Notes under the pieces: model-generated
Databases searched by the model: none
The model's input: only the letters and a program-made list of their open reading frames with translations
Told to the model about the DNA's origin: nothing
Translations under genes and position numbers: made by a program
Source of the DNA: Vulcanimicrobiota bacterium
GTDB lineage: Bacteria; Vulcanimicrobiota; Xenobia; Xenobiales; JADMJV01
NCBI GenBank assembly: GCA_019637395.1
Contig: JAHBVR010000029.1
Coordinates: 1-60,695 of the forward strand
Direction: 5' to 3'
Length of the DNA: 60,695 bases
Shown: positions 40,714-50,659 of the stretch, in pieces
Layout of the letters: every line of letters starts with the position of its first letter
How positions within the stretch are numbered: position 1 is the first letter of the stretch

Positions 40714-43700
40714 GTGGAATCCGAGGACGGCCAGGCAAACCTGCTAACGACAATGGACCAACTGCCACTGGTTATCTTCCGCCGTTCGGCGCAAAAAGAC
40801 TTTGAAATGCAGTATCTCAGTTCAAGAATTGTCCAACAGTTGCATAGCCCTCTTAACGATTTGCTCGGGTCCGGCTTTGACCGCCTGGTCCACGGAGAAG
40901 ACCAGGCCTCCCTGCGGGCAACGCTGGAGCGGGGCTGTGAGCAGGAGGGAGCCTACCGGGCAGCCTATCGACTCGACCGGCAATGGGTCACGGAATTTGG
41001 GCAACGAGACGGGCAGCATCTGATCGGGCATCTGCATTTCGGCCTGACCCGCCAAGCCGAGCCAGAGCGGCGCCAACTGGACCTGGAACGCAAGCTGCGG
41101 TCCATCTTCGAAAGCCCGGAAGTGATGACGGTCATTCTCACTCCGGAGGGGCTGATTTATGCAGCCGGCCCGGCTCTGCGCGCCCACCTGGGAGATCACC
41201 TGCGCGGCCAGTCTCTGCAGGAACGGTTGCGAGAACACCGGGGAGAAGCGGTGGCCGAGCGCTTCGGCACGGCTTTGCGGCTGGCGGGACAGGGTTCAAC
41301 CCAGAGCCTTGAACTGGAATGGGGGGAAGCCGACTTCCAGGTAACCATTTCTCCCATCGCCGAGGATCATCAACTGCAGTTTTACTACGTCAATTGGCTG
41401 GACATTACTCAACGCAACGCCAACCGCGACTACATGCGCCAATCCGAACAAAATCTGCAGGATCTCTTCCAGGCCACGGCTGCAGCCATGCTGGTGGTGC
41501 GCGCAGGCAAATTGGTGCAGTGCAATCCGGCCGCTCTGCAGTTGCTGGGAGCCGGCCGGGCGGACGAGGTGGTGGGCCGTTCGGTCCGCGAATTCCTGAG
41601 CAATGCTCAGGAGTCGGGCGTCTTCGAGAGCGAACTGCAGCGCCTGGACGGTAATTCGCTGCAGGTGGAAGTCACCATCACTCCCCTGCTTTTTGCCGGA
41701 CGCAGTCACTTGCTTTATGGCTGCTACAATTTGACCGCTCAGAAGAATATCCAGGAGGCCCTGCAGGCGGCCATGGAAACGGCCGAAAACGCCAATCGCG
41801 CCAAGTCTTCTTTCCTGGCCACCATGAGCCATGAAATTCGCACGCCGCTGAACGGTATTATCGGCCTGCTCCACCTGGCCCGTCAAAGTCCCCAGCGGGA
41901 GCGCCAGCTCGACTACCTGGAAAAACTGGAGCGCGCCGCTCAGGGTTTGTTGCGCATCATCAATGACGTGCTGGATTTTTCTAAAATCGAAGCCGGCCAG
42001 CTGCATCTGGAGATCGATGACTTCGAGCTGGACGGAGTGCTCGATCAGGTCACTCACATGATTTCGGTATGGTCCAAGGATAAGCCTGATCTGCATTCCC
42101 ACTTTGACGTACAGCCGGGGCTACCGCGCAAGCTGCGCGGTGATTCCTTGCGCCTCACCCAGATACTCATGAATCTGTGCAGCAACGCGGTCAAATTTAC
42201 TCAGCAGGGGGAAGTCACCGTTTCGGTGCGCCGGCGGGCCCAGGACGATTCCACCGTGCTGCTCGAGTTCTGTGTCAGCGACACCGGCATCGGCATGAGT
42301 GACCGCCAATTGGAACGAACTTTCGTGCCTTTCAGCCAGGCCGACAGTTCCACCACGCGAATCTACGGAGGCACCGGTCTGGGGCTATTCATCACCAAAC
42401 GCTTCGTGGAGTTGCTGGGCGGTTCGATCGGGGTGGAGTCCAGGCCGGGGGAAGGCAGCCGCTTCACCTTTACAGCCCGTTTCGCGCTCACCCAGGCCTC
42501 CGCCTCACCCGAGTTGCAAGGCCTGCGCGTGCTGGTATTGGATGAAAACGACGCCTCACGCCAAAACTTTCAGGGCGTGCTGGGCCGTTTGGGATGCCAC
42601 TACCAGTTGCTCAAGTCGGCCGAGCAGGCGCTTTACCTGGCCGCTGAGGCTCGCTTCCAGGTGGTGGTGCTGGATGGGCGCCTGGAACAGGTCGACGAGA
42701 TCTTTGAGTGCTTGAAGCTACACGAAGGCCTGAAGGACGCTCTGTTTCTGAGGCTGGCCCGGCTGGATGAACTGGCCGGCGCTTATCGTCAGGGGTTTGA
42801 CGGGGTCATGACCAAACCGGTGAGTGAAACCAGCTTTTCCCAGGCCGTTGAAGCGGCCCGGCTGCGTCGCAGCAACAACCAGGCCATTACCGACGGACTG
42901 GACCGGCGTTGGGGCGAAGGCCACGTGCTGCTGGTCGAGGACAATGACATCAATCAGGAAGTGGCCCGCGAAATTCTGCGCCTCTTCGGTTTGCGGGTAA
43001 CCCTGGCCACCACCGGCCAGGAAGCTCTGGAAGCGCTGGAGCGTGAGTCTTTCGACCTGGTCCTGATGGATTTGCAGATGCCCGAAATGGATGGACTGGA
43101 GGCCACCCGCCGCGCGCGCGGGCTGGGCCATCGCCTGCCCATCGTGGCTATGACCGCCAACGCCCGCCGCGAAGATCGCGAACTTTGTCTGGCCGCGGGC
43201 ATGGACGATTATTTGAGCAAGCCCATCAATCCGGAAGCCCTGGCCCAACTGCTGCGCCAATATCTACAAGCAGGCAGCCCGCCGGAGCCGGAGCCGGTGG
43301 TGGAAGAAGCCGACTTTCCGGCCGTCGACGGAGTCAATTGCCAGGCGGGCCTGAGCCGCCTGGGCGGCAATCGGCGGCTCTACCGTTCCCTGCTCCTGCA
43401 ATTCGCGCGCCGCCAGGCCGGCTCGGGAGCCCGTCTGGCCGCCGCCCAGGGCGAGGAACTGCGCGCGCTGGTGCACACGATCAAAGGGGCCGCGGCCAAT
43501 CTGGGCGCCGAGATATTATCCGCTCACTGCCATCTTTTTGAAGAAGGGCGCCTGGAAATCGGAGTGCTGCGCCAGGAACTGGAAAGAGTGGTGGAGGCGG
43601 CGCTGGGCCTGGAAGAAGTGGATCTGTCTCGCCAGAAGTCCGGCAAGGTGCTCAATCAGGCGAAGGTAAGCTCGTTGCTGTCGCGTTTGCGCGACTTGCT

Positions 43701-43854
43701 CGAGCACGATCTGGGGGAGGCGTTTGTCACCCTCGATGAGGTGGTCCAGGAAATGGAGGGTACGGCATTGGCGCCGCAGGCAGTGCAACTGAAGGTATGG
43801 ATGGAAGAATTTGAGGTCGATCGGGCCCGGGCCCTGGTGGATGAGCTGATATGA
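40714..43854 (+). CDS. hybrid histidine kinase: PAS, HisKA, HATPase, two REC, HPt
   Basis: 1046 residues from a GTG (an ATG 13 codons later is possible). Up to three PAS-type sensor regions occupy about 1-350; one has [16 protein letters not shown]. HisKA has [13 protein letters not shown] with the phospho-His. The ATPase has [16 protein letters not shown] and [10 protein letters not shown] first REC (about 610-710) keeps VVVLDGRL with one Asp but lacks a full acidic pocket (LDENDAS). The second REC (about 735-855) is complete: [30 protein letters not shown]. The C-terminus has an HPt with [12 protein letters not shown]. No membrane helix is seen, so it senses a cytoplasmic signal. It overlaps the next gene by 4 bases. 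Confidence 0.93.
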   Translation: MESEDGQANLLTTMDQLPLVIFRRSAQKDFEMQYLSSRIVQQLHSPLNDLLGSGFDRLVHGEDQASLRATLERGCEQEGAYRAAYRLDRQWVTEFGQRDGQHLIGHLHFGLTRQAEPERRQLDLERKLRSIFESPEVMTVILTPEGLIYAAGPALRAHLGDHLRGQSLQERLREHRGEAVAERFGTALRLAGQGSTQSLELEWGEADFQVTISPIAEDHQLQFYYVNWLDITQRNANRDYMRQSEQNLQDLFQATAAAMLVVRAGKLVQCNPAALQLLGAGRADEVVGRSVREFLSNAQESGVFESELQRLDGNSLQVEVTITPLLFAGRSHLLYGCYNLTAQKNIQEALQAAMETAENANRAKSSFLATMSHEIRTPLNGIIGLLHLARQSPQRERQLDYLEKLERAAQGLLRIINDVLDFSKIEAGQLHLEIDDFELDGVLDQVTHMISVWSKDKPDLHSHFDVQPGLPRKLRGDSLRLTQILMNLCSNAVKFTQQGEVTVSVRRRAQDDSTVLLEFCVSDTGIGMSDRQLERTFVPFSQADSSTTRIYGGTGLGLFITKRFVELLGGSIGVESRPGEGSRFTFTARFALTQASASPELQGLRVLVLDENDASRQNFQGVLGRLGCHYQLLKSAEQALYLAAEARFQVVVLDGRLEQVDEIFECLKLHEGLKDALFLRLARLDELAGAYRQGFDGVMTKPVSETSFSQAVEAARLRRSNNQAITDGLDRRWGEGHVLLVEDNDINQEVAREILRLFGLRVTLATTGQEALEALERESFDLVLMDLQMPEMDGLEATRRARGLGHRLPIVAMTANARREDRELCLAAGMDDYLSKPINPEALAQLLRQYLQAGSPPEPEPVVEEADFPAVDGVNCQAGLSRLGGNRRLYRSLLLQFARRQAGSGARLAAAQGEELRALVHTIKGAAANLGAEILSAHCHLFEEGRLEIGVLRQELERVVEAALGLEEVDLSRQKSGKVLNQAKVSSLLSRLRDLLEHDLGEAFVTLDEVVQEMEGTALAPQAVQLKVWMEEFEVDRARALVDELI

Positions 43855-44906
43855 AGGCTCGCCTGCTGGTCATCGACGATACCCCCTCCAACATTCACGT
43901 GTTGTTGGAGGGGTTAAAGGATCTGTATTCGATTACCGCCGCCACGCGCGGTGATCGGGGACTGGAACTGGCTCGCACCCAACCCCCCGATTTGATCTTG
44001 CTGGACGTGGTCATGGACGGCATGGACGGTTACGAGGTCCTGGCCGCTCTGCGCGAAGACGTGCGCACGGCCAACATTCCGGTCATGTTCGTCACCGCTC
44101 AGACCGACCCCAAGGATGAGGAACGCGGACTGGCGCTGGGAGCCGTGGATTATATTACCAAGCCCTTTCGTATCAGCGTGGTGCGGGCGCGCATCCAAAA
44201 TCATCTGGAACTGAAGTCCCACCGCGACCGCCTGGAGCAGATGGTGCAAGAGCAGGTGCGCGAGACGATTAACTCCCATATCACCACCATTTTCGCCATG
44301 TCCAAGCTGGCCGAATCGCGCGACGATGAAACCGGCACTCACCTGGAACGCACCCGACAATATTGCCGCTTGCTGGCCAGACGTTTGCGCCTGACCGGGG
44401 GATATCCTGACCTGGTGGACGAAGATTTTATCCATCGTATCTTTCAGGCCAGTCCCCTGCACGACATTGGTAAAGTGGCTATTCCCGACGGCATCTTGAA
44501 AAAACCGGGCAAGTTGACTGAGGACGAGTTCGAAATCATGAAATCTCACACGCTGCGGGGCGCCGAGACGCTGGCTTCGGTGACGGAAAATCACCCGCAC
44601 AACGAATTTATCCAATTCGGCCTGCAGATCGCGCGCTCACACCACGAAAAATGGGACGGCAGCGGCTACCCGGACCGGTTGCGGGGGCCGGAGATTCCCT
44701 TATCCGCGCGCATTATGGCCGTGGCCGACGTTTACGACGCGCTCACCAGTAAGCGCTGCTACAAGGATGCCATGAGCCATGAAGAGGCCCGCGAGATCAT
44801 CCGGGCCCAGAGCGGCTTCCATTTCGAACCGTTGCTGGTGGAAACTTTTCTGGCCATCGAGGACGAGTTTCAAGAAATTCTACGCGGATATCGAGGTATC
44901 GAATGA
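43851..44906 (+). CDS. response regulator with HD-GYP c-di-GMP phosphodiesterase
   Basis: 351 residues. The REC domain has LLVIDDTPSN, LILLDVVMDGMDG with the phospho-Asp, and ITKPF. The HD-GYP domain has DDETGTHLERTRQYC, HDIGKVAIPD, HHEKWDGSGYPDRLRG (the GYP) and ADVYDALTS. It should hydrolyse c-di-GMP when phosphorylated by the hybrid kinase just upstream, lowering c-di-GMP and changing surface behaviour. Start and stop overlap both neighbours by four bases. Confidence 0.95.
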   Translation: MKARLLVIDDTPSNIHVLLEGLKDLYSITAATRGDRGLELARTQPPDLILLDVVMDGMDGYEVLAALREDVRTANIPVMFVTAQTDPKDEERGLALGAVDYITKPFRISVVRARIQNHLELKSHRDRLEQMVQEQVRETINSHITTIFAMSKLAESRDDETGTHLERTRQYCRLLARRLRLTGGYPDLVDEDFIHRIFQASPLHDIGKVAIPDGILKKPGKLTEDEFEIMKSHTLRGAETLASVTENHPHNEFIQFGLQIARSHHEKWDGSGYPDRLRGPEIPLSARIMAVADVYDALTSKRCYKDAMSHEEAREIIRAQSGFHFEPLLVETFLAIEDEFQEILRGYRGIE

Positions 44907-46096
44907 ACCGACCACGGGTGCTCATTGTCGACGATACCCCCGAAAATATTCGCGTGCTCATGGCTCATCTAAAGGGCAGTTGCGACGTATTGGCGGCCAC
45001 CAGCGGTTCCAAAGCGCTGGATTTCGCGCGGGCTCTGCCACGTCCGGATTTGATTTTGCTGGATGTGATGATGCCCGGCATGGACGGCTACGAAGTGCTC
45101 GCGACCCTGCGTCAGGAAGCGGCCACGGCCGCCATTCCGGTCATTTTCGTGACCGGACTGAACGACGTGGGGGACGAGGAGCGTGGTCTGAAGCTGGGCG
45201 CGGTGGACTACATCACCAAACCGTTCCACGGGGAACTGGTGCGGGCCCGCGTGCACAATCAGTTGGAGCTGAAGCGCCACCGCGACTATCTGGAAGAGGA
45301 AGTGGCCCGGCGCACCGAGGCGCTGCTGGTGGCCGAGCGCGTCCAGCAACGCCTCGAAGGGGAACTGGACGTGGCCAGCCGCCTGCAGCAGTCGATGTTG
45401 CCGGCTCGTCTGTTTGCCGATCATCGGGGCCTGGGCTGCCGCCTGGCCACCTATCTGCAGGCGGCTCGGGCCGTGGGCGGCGATTTGTTCGATTACTTTT
45501 TCGTGGACAAGCAGTCGCTCTTTTTTTTACTCGGAGACGTTTCCGACAAGGGGGTTCCGGCGGCCTTGTTCATGGTGCGGGTGCGCACGCTGTTGCGGAC
45601 ATGGGGCCCTCGAACCAGCGACCCGGCCGCCCTTTTGCGTCTGATGAACGAGGAACTCTGCCAGGAGAATCCGGCTTGCATGTTTGTGACCATGGTGTGC
45701 GGACTGCTGCACATGGATACGGGCTCGGTTCTGTTGGCCCGGGGTGGACACGAGCACCCCATTTTGGTGGGACCGGGCGCTCAGGCGCGGGCGGTGGAAT
45801 TCGAAGGCGGGCCGGCGCTGGGGTTGTGCGAAGGGGTGGACTTTGTGAACTACTCACTGCAAATGAGTCCAGGACAATCGCTGGTTTTTTATACGGACGG
45901 GGTATCGGAGGCGTGCAACTCGGGGCAGGCCCAGTTTGGCGAGGAACGACTGCTGCAGGCCCTGCAGGAACTGGCCGACAACGAGGCGGCCTCGATGGTC
46001 TCCGGACTCTGTGAGCGCCTGGGCGAATTCGTTGGCGGCGCGGAACCGTCTGATGACATTACTCTGTTGATTTTGCAGGGGCATCAGAATGTCTGA
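44903..46096 (+). CDS. response regulator with SpoIIE/RsbU-type PP2C phosphatase
   Basis: 397 residues. REC: LIVDDTPENIR, LILLDVMMPGMDG, ITKPFHG. A coiled linker (RTEALLVAERVQQRLEGELDVASRLQQ) leads to a PP2C-like domain with ARAVGGDLFDYFF, LLGDVSDKGVPAALFM, LARGGHEHPILV, and SLVFYTDGVSEA. The metal-binding Asp residues of this family are in place. It should dephosphorylate the STAS antagonist at 40314 when its receiver is phosphorylated. It overlaps the upstream HD-GYP gene by 4 bases and the next by 8. Confidence 0.95.
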   Translation: MNRPRVLIVDDTPENIRVLMAHLKGSCDVLAATSGSKALDFARALPRPDLILLDVMMPGMDGYEVLATLRQEAATAAIPVIFVTGLNDVGDEERGLKLGAVDYITKPFHGELVRARVHNQLELKRHRDYLEEEVARRTEALLVAERVQQRLEGELDVASRLQQSMLPARLFADHRGLGCRLATYLQAARAVGGDLFDYFFVDKQSLFFLLGDVSDKGVPAALFMVRVRTLLRTWGPRTSDPAALLRLMNEELCQENPACMFVTMVCGLLHMDTGSVLLARGGHEHPILVGPGAQARAVEFEGGPALGLCEGVDFVNYSLQMSPGQSLVFYTDGVSEACNSGQAQFGEERLLQALQELADNEAASMVSGLCERLGEFVGGAEPSDDITLLILQGHQNV

Positions 46097-47876
46097 GCCG
46101 ACGGTGCGCATCCTGCTGGTCGAGGACGACGTCAACGATGCCGAGTTGTTTCAATTATTATTTGAAAGTGAAGGCCTGCGGGCCGATATCGAACGGGTCG
46201 ATCAGAAGGACGAATTTGAGCAGGCGCTGCTGAGCGGCAATTGCGATGTGATTTTGTCCGACTACAACATGCCGGGCTTCAGCGGTTTGGAAGCTCTACG
46301 GTTATATCGCCAGGTGGGGTTGGAGATTCCTTTTCTGCTGGTATCGGGCACCATCGGTGAGGAAGCGGCCGTAGCCTGTCTCAAGGCCGGCGCTCATGAC
46401 TACGTGATGAAGCGTAATTTAAAGCGCCTGGTGCCGGCCATCCGCAGGGCGCTCCAGGACTACTCCGACCGGGCCGCTCATCGCCTGATGCAGAAGCGCT
46501 ACGAGCAGATCGTCGAGAAGGCCTCGGAAGGCATCTGCATCATGAATTCCCTGGGCGAACTGCAATTCGCCAACAAACGGCTGGCCCAAATTCTCGGCTG
46601 TTCCCCGGAGGCGCTGCCGGGCTTTCGCCTGCTGGAGCTACCCGTGCCGTTGCCGGAGGGGCCGAGTCTGATGCATTTGAGCGGGCCCCTGGGTGGGAAA
46701 GCCATTTGGGGCAGTTTGACCCTGGCTCATTTGAGCGATGGCCTGGTGCTGGGCATGCTCACCGATATGACCTTCACCAAGCAACTGGAAATGCAGTTGC
46801 AGCAGGCCCAGAAGATGGAGGCGGTGGGGCGCCTGGCCGGAGGCATCGCTCACGACTTCAATAATTTGCTTTCGACCATTATCGGCTTCACCGAGATTGC
46901 CCAGGAGGAATTGGAACCCCAGGGTGAGGCCGGCAGCTGCTTTGAGGAAGTGCTGCGGGCGGCCCGGCGCGGGGCGGCCCTGACCCGCCAGCTCCTGATC
47001 GTGGGGCGGCGCCAGGCGGCGGCTCCCGAGGTGATGGGCATCAATCATGGGGTCGAGGAATTGCTCCAGATGCTGCGGCGGCTTTTAGGCCCGGACGTGG
47101 AGCTGGAGGTGCGTTGCACGGCCTGCCCCGACATGATTTTGTTGGACCGCACCCATTTCGCCCAGGTGCTGATGAATCTGGTCATCAATGCCCGCGACGC
47201 CATGCCCACGGGCGGAACCATCCGTATCGTCACCGACAACCAGGACGAGCAGGTACGCCTGACGGTCAGCGACCAGGGGGTGGGCATGAGCGAGGAAATC
47301 CAGGCCTCGATTTTCGAGCCGTTTTTCACCACCAAGGAAGCCGGCAAGGGCACCGGCCTGGGCCTGTCCACCGTTTACAGCATCATCCAGCAGAGCGGCG
47401 CTCAGTTGGAACTGAAGTCACGCCCGGGAGAAGGCGCTACTTTTATCATCAGCTGGCCGCTGGGTGAGGGAACGGTGCCGTCGGAGCGGGTGGCCCGTCC
47501 GCCCGCCAGCCAGGGGCAAAGCCGGACGATTCTGGTGGCCGAAGATAGCCAGCCGGTGCGCCAGGTGTTCGTGGCCCTGCTGGAGCGCCAGGGCTACCAG
47601 GTGCTGCAGGCCGCCGACGCGGGCGAGGCCTTGCAGGTGGAAAAAGAGCATAAGGGCAATCTCGATTTGCTGCTCAGCGACGTGATGATGCCGGGCCTGA
47701 AGGGTCCGGAGTTAGCCCGGCTGCTGCGGGCGCGCCGTCCCGAGATGCGGGTGATTTTGACTTCGGGCTTCGGCAGCGCCGTCGACGATCCGGAGGATCA
47801 GGCGGATTCGTTTTTGGAGAAACCGGTGGAGGCTCAGCGCCTGCTGGAGTCGGTGCGTGACGTCCTCGGAGTGTGA
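46089..47876 (+). CDS. REC-PAS-histidine kinase-REC
   Basis: 595 residues. The N-terminal REC has [13 protein letters not shown] and [14 protein letters not shown], with K replaced in part (YVMKRNLK). A small PAS region follows ([20 protein letters not shown]). HisKA has [17 protein letters not shown] with the phospho-His, typical of the HDFNNLL group. The ATPase has [17 protein letters not shown] and GTGLGLSTV. The last REC has [13 protein letters not shown]. It ends the signalling operon. As a kinase with receivers at both ends it can both take and give phosphate within the relay of the hybrid kinase. It has no membrane span. Confidence 0.93.
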   Translation: MSEPTVRILLVEDDVNDAELFQLLFESEGLRADIERVDQKDEFEQALLSGNCDVILSDYNMPGFSGLEALRLYRQVGLEIPFLLVSGTIGEEAAVACLKAGAHDYVMKRNLKRLVPAIRRALQDYSDRAAHRLMQKRYEQIVEKASEGICIMNSLGELQFANKRLAQILGCSPEALPGFRLLELPVPLPEGPSLMHLSGPLGGKAIWGSLTLAHLSDGLVLGMLTDMTFTKQLEMQLQQAQKMEAVGRLAGGIAHDFNNLLSTIIGFTEIAQEELEPQGEAGSCFEEVLRAARRGAALTRQLLIVGRRQAAAPEVMGINHGVEELLQMLRRLLGPDVELEVRCTACPDMILLDRTHFAQVLMNLVINARDAMPTGGTIRIVTDNQDEQVRLTVSDQGVGMSEEIQASIFEPFFTTKEAGKGTGLGLSTVYSIIQQSGAQLELKSRPGEGATFIISWPLGEGTVPSERVARPPASQGQSRTILVAEDSQPVRQVFVALLERQGYQVLQAADAGEALQVEKEHKGNLDLLLSDVMMPGLKGPELARLLRARRPEMRVILTSGFGSAVDDPEDQADSFLEKPVEAQRLLESVRDVLGV

Positions 47877-48501
47877 GCGCTGGTTGGCCTCGGTAGGCAT
47901 GGCCACCGTACTGCCGGGAAAGGCGGGCCTGTGGCCCTGCATGTTGTGGGAGGCCCAGGGTCATCGCGGGCCTTTTTCGGGCTGGGATGAGGCTTTTCAG
48001 AACGTGTGGAGCTGGAAGGACGAATGGCCGGCCCGGGGTCTGGCCTGGGCCGGCCATTTGCTGGGGTCGCAGGTGATGCTGGTGCATGTTTCGTTGTTGC
48101 CGGTGTTCTTGGGGGCCCGCGGCCGCCTGGACGTCGAGGAACTGTATGAAGAAGGCGGGCTGAGTCAACCGGCCATACGGGTTTACCGGTATCTTAAGGC
48201 GGCTTCGCCAACGGTGGGGCGGGCCGAGTTGCGTTCCGCCCTGGGGTTTACGGCGCCGGTTTTCGACAAGGCCTGCCGCGACCTGGAGCGATTGCTGGTG
48301 ATCACCCGCTGCGGCACGGTGACCGAGGGCCCGGGCTGGGGAGCCAATGCCTACGCGCTGGTGGAGCGGCATTTTGCCGAGATTTCTCCGCTGAGCCATG
48401 GGCCGGCCCGGGCGGCCCTGGCCGAAGCGTTGCGGCGGGCGGCGCCGGCAGCGACCGAGGTGCAGTTGCGGCGCTGGAGCCGGGCCCTCAGCGGTGGATG
48501 A
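47857..48501 (+). CDS. AlkZ-related protein
   Basis: 214 residues from a GTG at 47857 with GGAG seven bases upstream, overlapping the kinase gene by 20 bases; an ATG at 47899 would cut off a matched N-terminal segment. The segments LWPCMLWEAQG, SWKDEWPARGLAWAGHLLG and MLVHVSLLPVFLGARG recall the AlkZ-related family (LPSLWEA, WxWKDELPARGLAWYG), related to the HTH_42 glycosylases that open DNA cross-links. A winged-helix part (LSQPAIRVYRYLKAASPTV, GRAELRSALGFTAPVFDKAC) follows. I infer a DNA-binding or repair role; the glycosylase catalytic residues are not recognised. Confidence 0.55.
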   Translation: MTSSECERWLASVGMATVLPGKAGLWPCMLWEAQGHRGPFSGWDEAFQNVWSWKDEWPARGLAWAGHLLGSQVMLVHVSLLPVFLGARGRLDVEELYEEGGLSQPAIRVYRYLKAASPTVGRAELRSALGFTAPVFDKACRDLERLLVITRCGTVTEGPGWGANAYALVERHFAEISPLSHGPARAALAEALRRAAPAATEVQLRRWSRALSGG

Positions 48502-49477
48502 TGGGCGTGTGGCCTCGATAGTCAGAGCGGATTTCGCTGTCGGAGTAGTTGAGGTTGTAAGTGCGGTGACCTTTTTGTTCGACGCGGAAGCCGTTCTCGG
48601 TCCGGGTGATGGTCTGGGGGCGGCTGCTGTAGCCTTCCGTGACGGTGATGGTGTTGCCCTGTTGGGTGATGACGTCGGGGCGGTAGGTGTATTTTTGCAG
48701 GTGGATGGTGTTGTCCTGACGCTTGAGGGTATGCGTCTGGCGCCCGTAGCGGTAGATTTCCACGCCGTTGCCGTTCTGCCTGATCTCGTAGCGGGCCCGG
48801 TTCCAGTCACGGATCTCCAGGCCGTTGGGGGTACGCACCACTTCGTCGCGGACACGTTTGCCGGACATGGTTTGCAGGCTGGAGCCGTTACTCCGGAAGC
48901 CGTCGGGAGAAAGGCGGGTGGTGCTGAGGCTGCCGTCGGCGTTGCGCGTCAGGGTGGGGCTGCCGAACCAGCGTCCCTGGGAGTCGCCCAGGCGAGCTTC
49001 CTGGAAGCGGGTGAGACCGACTTCCTGACCCATGGCCAGTTGGGGCACGAATACCAGGTTATCATTGATGTCACGGAAAAGGCCGGCGCCCATGTAGGTA
49101 CCCACCGGGCTGTAGGGGTCGTTGCTTTCGGAGCTGGTCTGATTGCCGTCCATGTCGGTGGAGTAAGTGGTGCTGGTGGAGCGGTCCAGGTCGATGCGCG
49201 GCACACCTTCGGGCAGAATCATCAACTGCGGATCTTCCAGGGGCAGCGGAGTGGCGGCCTGGATGGGCTGGACGGGCGGGGCCTGGGTGCAGCCGGTCAG
49301 GGCCGCTCCGCCGGCCAGCACGATCATAGCGGTGCCGGCCCAGCCCCAGGGACCGCGAGTTTCGTGTTCGGCCGCCTGGAACTGATCGCCGGGCAGTTGT
49401 GGTGCGATTTTGGGAGCCGGCCTGGTCGTCTGGGACCTGTGAGCCAGCGGCGAGGTGTTGGTGTTGATGGCGCTCAT
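48488..49477 (-). CDS. putative lipoprotein or anchored beta-rich protein
   Basis: 329 residues from ATG at 49477 (a longer start at 49495 is possible). A basic, polar N-terminus of about 40 residues precedes a hydrophobic stretch ending in a Cys (AMIVLAGGAALTGC), like a lipobox but placed late, so a membrane anchor is as likely. The rest is strand-rich with repeated short patterns (RNADGSLSTTRLSPDGFRS, NGVEIYRYGRQTHTLKRQD, QGNTITVTEG, RTYNLNYSD), perhaps YD-like or beta-solenoid repeats. No family is recognised. It overlaps the 3' end of the AlkZ-related gene. Confidence 0.5.
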   Translation of the reverse strand: MSAINTNTSPLAHRSQTTRPAPKIAPQLPGDQFQAAEHETRGPWGWAGTAMIVLAGGAALTGCTQAPPVQPIQAATPLPLEDPQLMILPEGVPRIDLDRSTSTTYSTDMDGNQTSSESNDPYSPVGTYMGAGLFRDINDNLVFVPQLAMGQEVGLTRFQEARLGDSQGRWFGSPTLTRNADGSLSTTRLSPDGFRSNGSSLQTMSGKRVRDEVVRTPNGLEIRDWNRARYEIRQNGNGVEIYRYGRQTHTLKRQDNTIHLQKYTYRPDVITQQGNTITVTEGYSSRPQTITRTENGFRVEQKGHRTYNLNYSDSEIRSDYRGHTPIIHR

Positions 49478-49515
49478 ACCCGGAGCGTGACACACGGCCC
49501 TGAAAATTCCATGAA

Positions 49516-49863
49516 CTAGTTGCTCAGTTCGCGCCGCATCTTTTCCACTTTTTCGGGACTGAACTCCAGGTGTTGAGCCAGCCGGCTGATCAAATCCTGT
49601 TCGTTGCTATGCAGGGCTCCGTCGCTCTGCAGTATGCGCAGCACCTCGCGCATGACTTCTTCGCCGGCCCCGCCCACGCTGAGGCGGTTCAGCACCTCTT
49701 CGAACTCCACCGTGGGAGCGCTCAGGCAAGCTTCGATTTGGGAGACGCTGACGCAGCCGTTAGCCAGCACGCGGCGTAAAAAGAGGGCTTCTTTTTCGGC
49801 CAGTTGGCCGTCCGCCCAGGCGGCGGCCACCAGCAGTTCTTGAATAGGCGACAGGTTGCTCAT
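49516..49863 (-). CDS. TerB-like small helical protein, second copy
   Basis: 115 residues. LLVAAAWADGQLAEKEALFL has the TerB-type A.ADG after the first helix; a second half ends in ILQSDGALHSNEQDLISRLA with the same SDG spacing. It is alike in layout to the protein at 38734, with two half-domains. A C-terminal coiled segment follows. No tel/ter operon partner is here. It lies between a lipoprotein-like gene and a decayed caspase gene. Role unknown. Confidence 0.6.
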   Translation of the reverse strand: MSNLSPIQELLVAAAWADGQLAEKEALFLRRVLANGCVSVSQIEACLSAPTVEFEEVLNRLSVGGAGEEVMREVLRILQSDGALHSNEQDLISRLAQHLEFSPEKVEKMRRELSN

Positions 49864-49903
49864 GGAAGCGGGCGTTCGCCCACCCTTGGAGGGGGGCCTG
49901 CCA

Positions 49904-50603
49904 TTATTTTCGGGTCCAGTCGATGTCGAAGCCGCCCGATTCGTAGTGGAGATGAGCCTTGTTAGCTTGCAACTGGCAGCTACCCACTCGGCGAAGGGCG
50001 AAGCCGGAGGATCCTGGTGGGAACGAGAATTGGTGGCGGCCGCCGGGGGTCGGTTCATGGTAGGTAATGGCTTTGTCGGTCAGCGCCCGGTAGGGCGTTT
50101 GCTGATGGTTGTTTTCGTCGGCCGCAGCCGACACGGCTTTGGGCAGATAGTCGAGCAAATGCTGTAAGGTGACCGGAGGCTTAGCGCTCAAGCCTTTGAG
50201 CAGGCAGGCGGTGAAGTAGCCGTGACCGCCGCCCTCGGTAGGCGCGCTGGCCGGACAGGCGCTGTTGGTCGAGCGTGACCAGGAAGACGGGGGGAGCCTT
50301 GAGGGGTTTGTCCTCCTGCTGCACGCCGTGCCCGGAGAAGAAAAACCACCGTATCCTCGGGCACGACACGCTCGCGCAGCCAGTCCAGGCGGAAGAGTAC
50401 GTTGACTCGGTTGGGGTAGTCGTCGTTGGAGGTCAACTCGAACACCTTGTCATACTGCAACTCGCGAAAGGCGCCGGCCACGGCGCAACGTAAGGGAGTG
50501 ATGTCCGGGCGTTCATAGCGGTCGATCCGACCAGCACCGCATAGCGTTTGCCCTCGGCGTGGACCAGCGCGCCCAGGGCCAGGACCATCAGCAAGCTGCG
50601 CAT
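49904..50603 (-). pseudogene. secreted caspase-like peptidase, decayed
   Basis: Reading the minus strand in three frames restores a caspase (C14) protein. A signal peptide (MRSLLMVLALGALVHAEGKR) leads to YAVLVG, then after one lost base IDRYERPDITPLRCAV and LQYDKVFELTS, NVLFRLDWLRERVV. After another lost base in a T-run comes FFFSGHGVQQED with the catalytic His. The frame shifts again to SAPTEGGGHGYFTACLLKGL, the C-terminal caspase box. The stretch between His and that box is too short and the usual Cys nucleophile block (DxCxSG) is not recognisable. Three separate lesions and the loss of the Cys say it is dead. Confidence 0.75.
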
Positions 50604-50659
50604 GCGCGAGCCAGTTCGTCGCAGCAGGCGGGGTGCCTTTCTGAGAGGAATGTCTGTCT

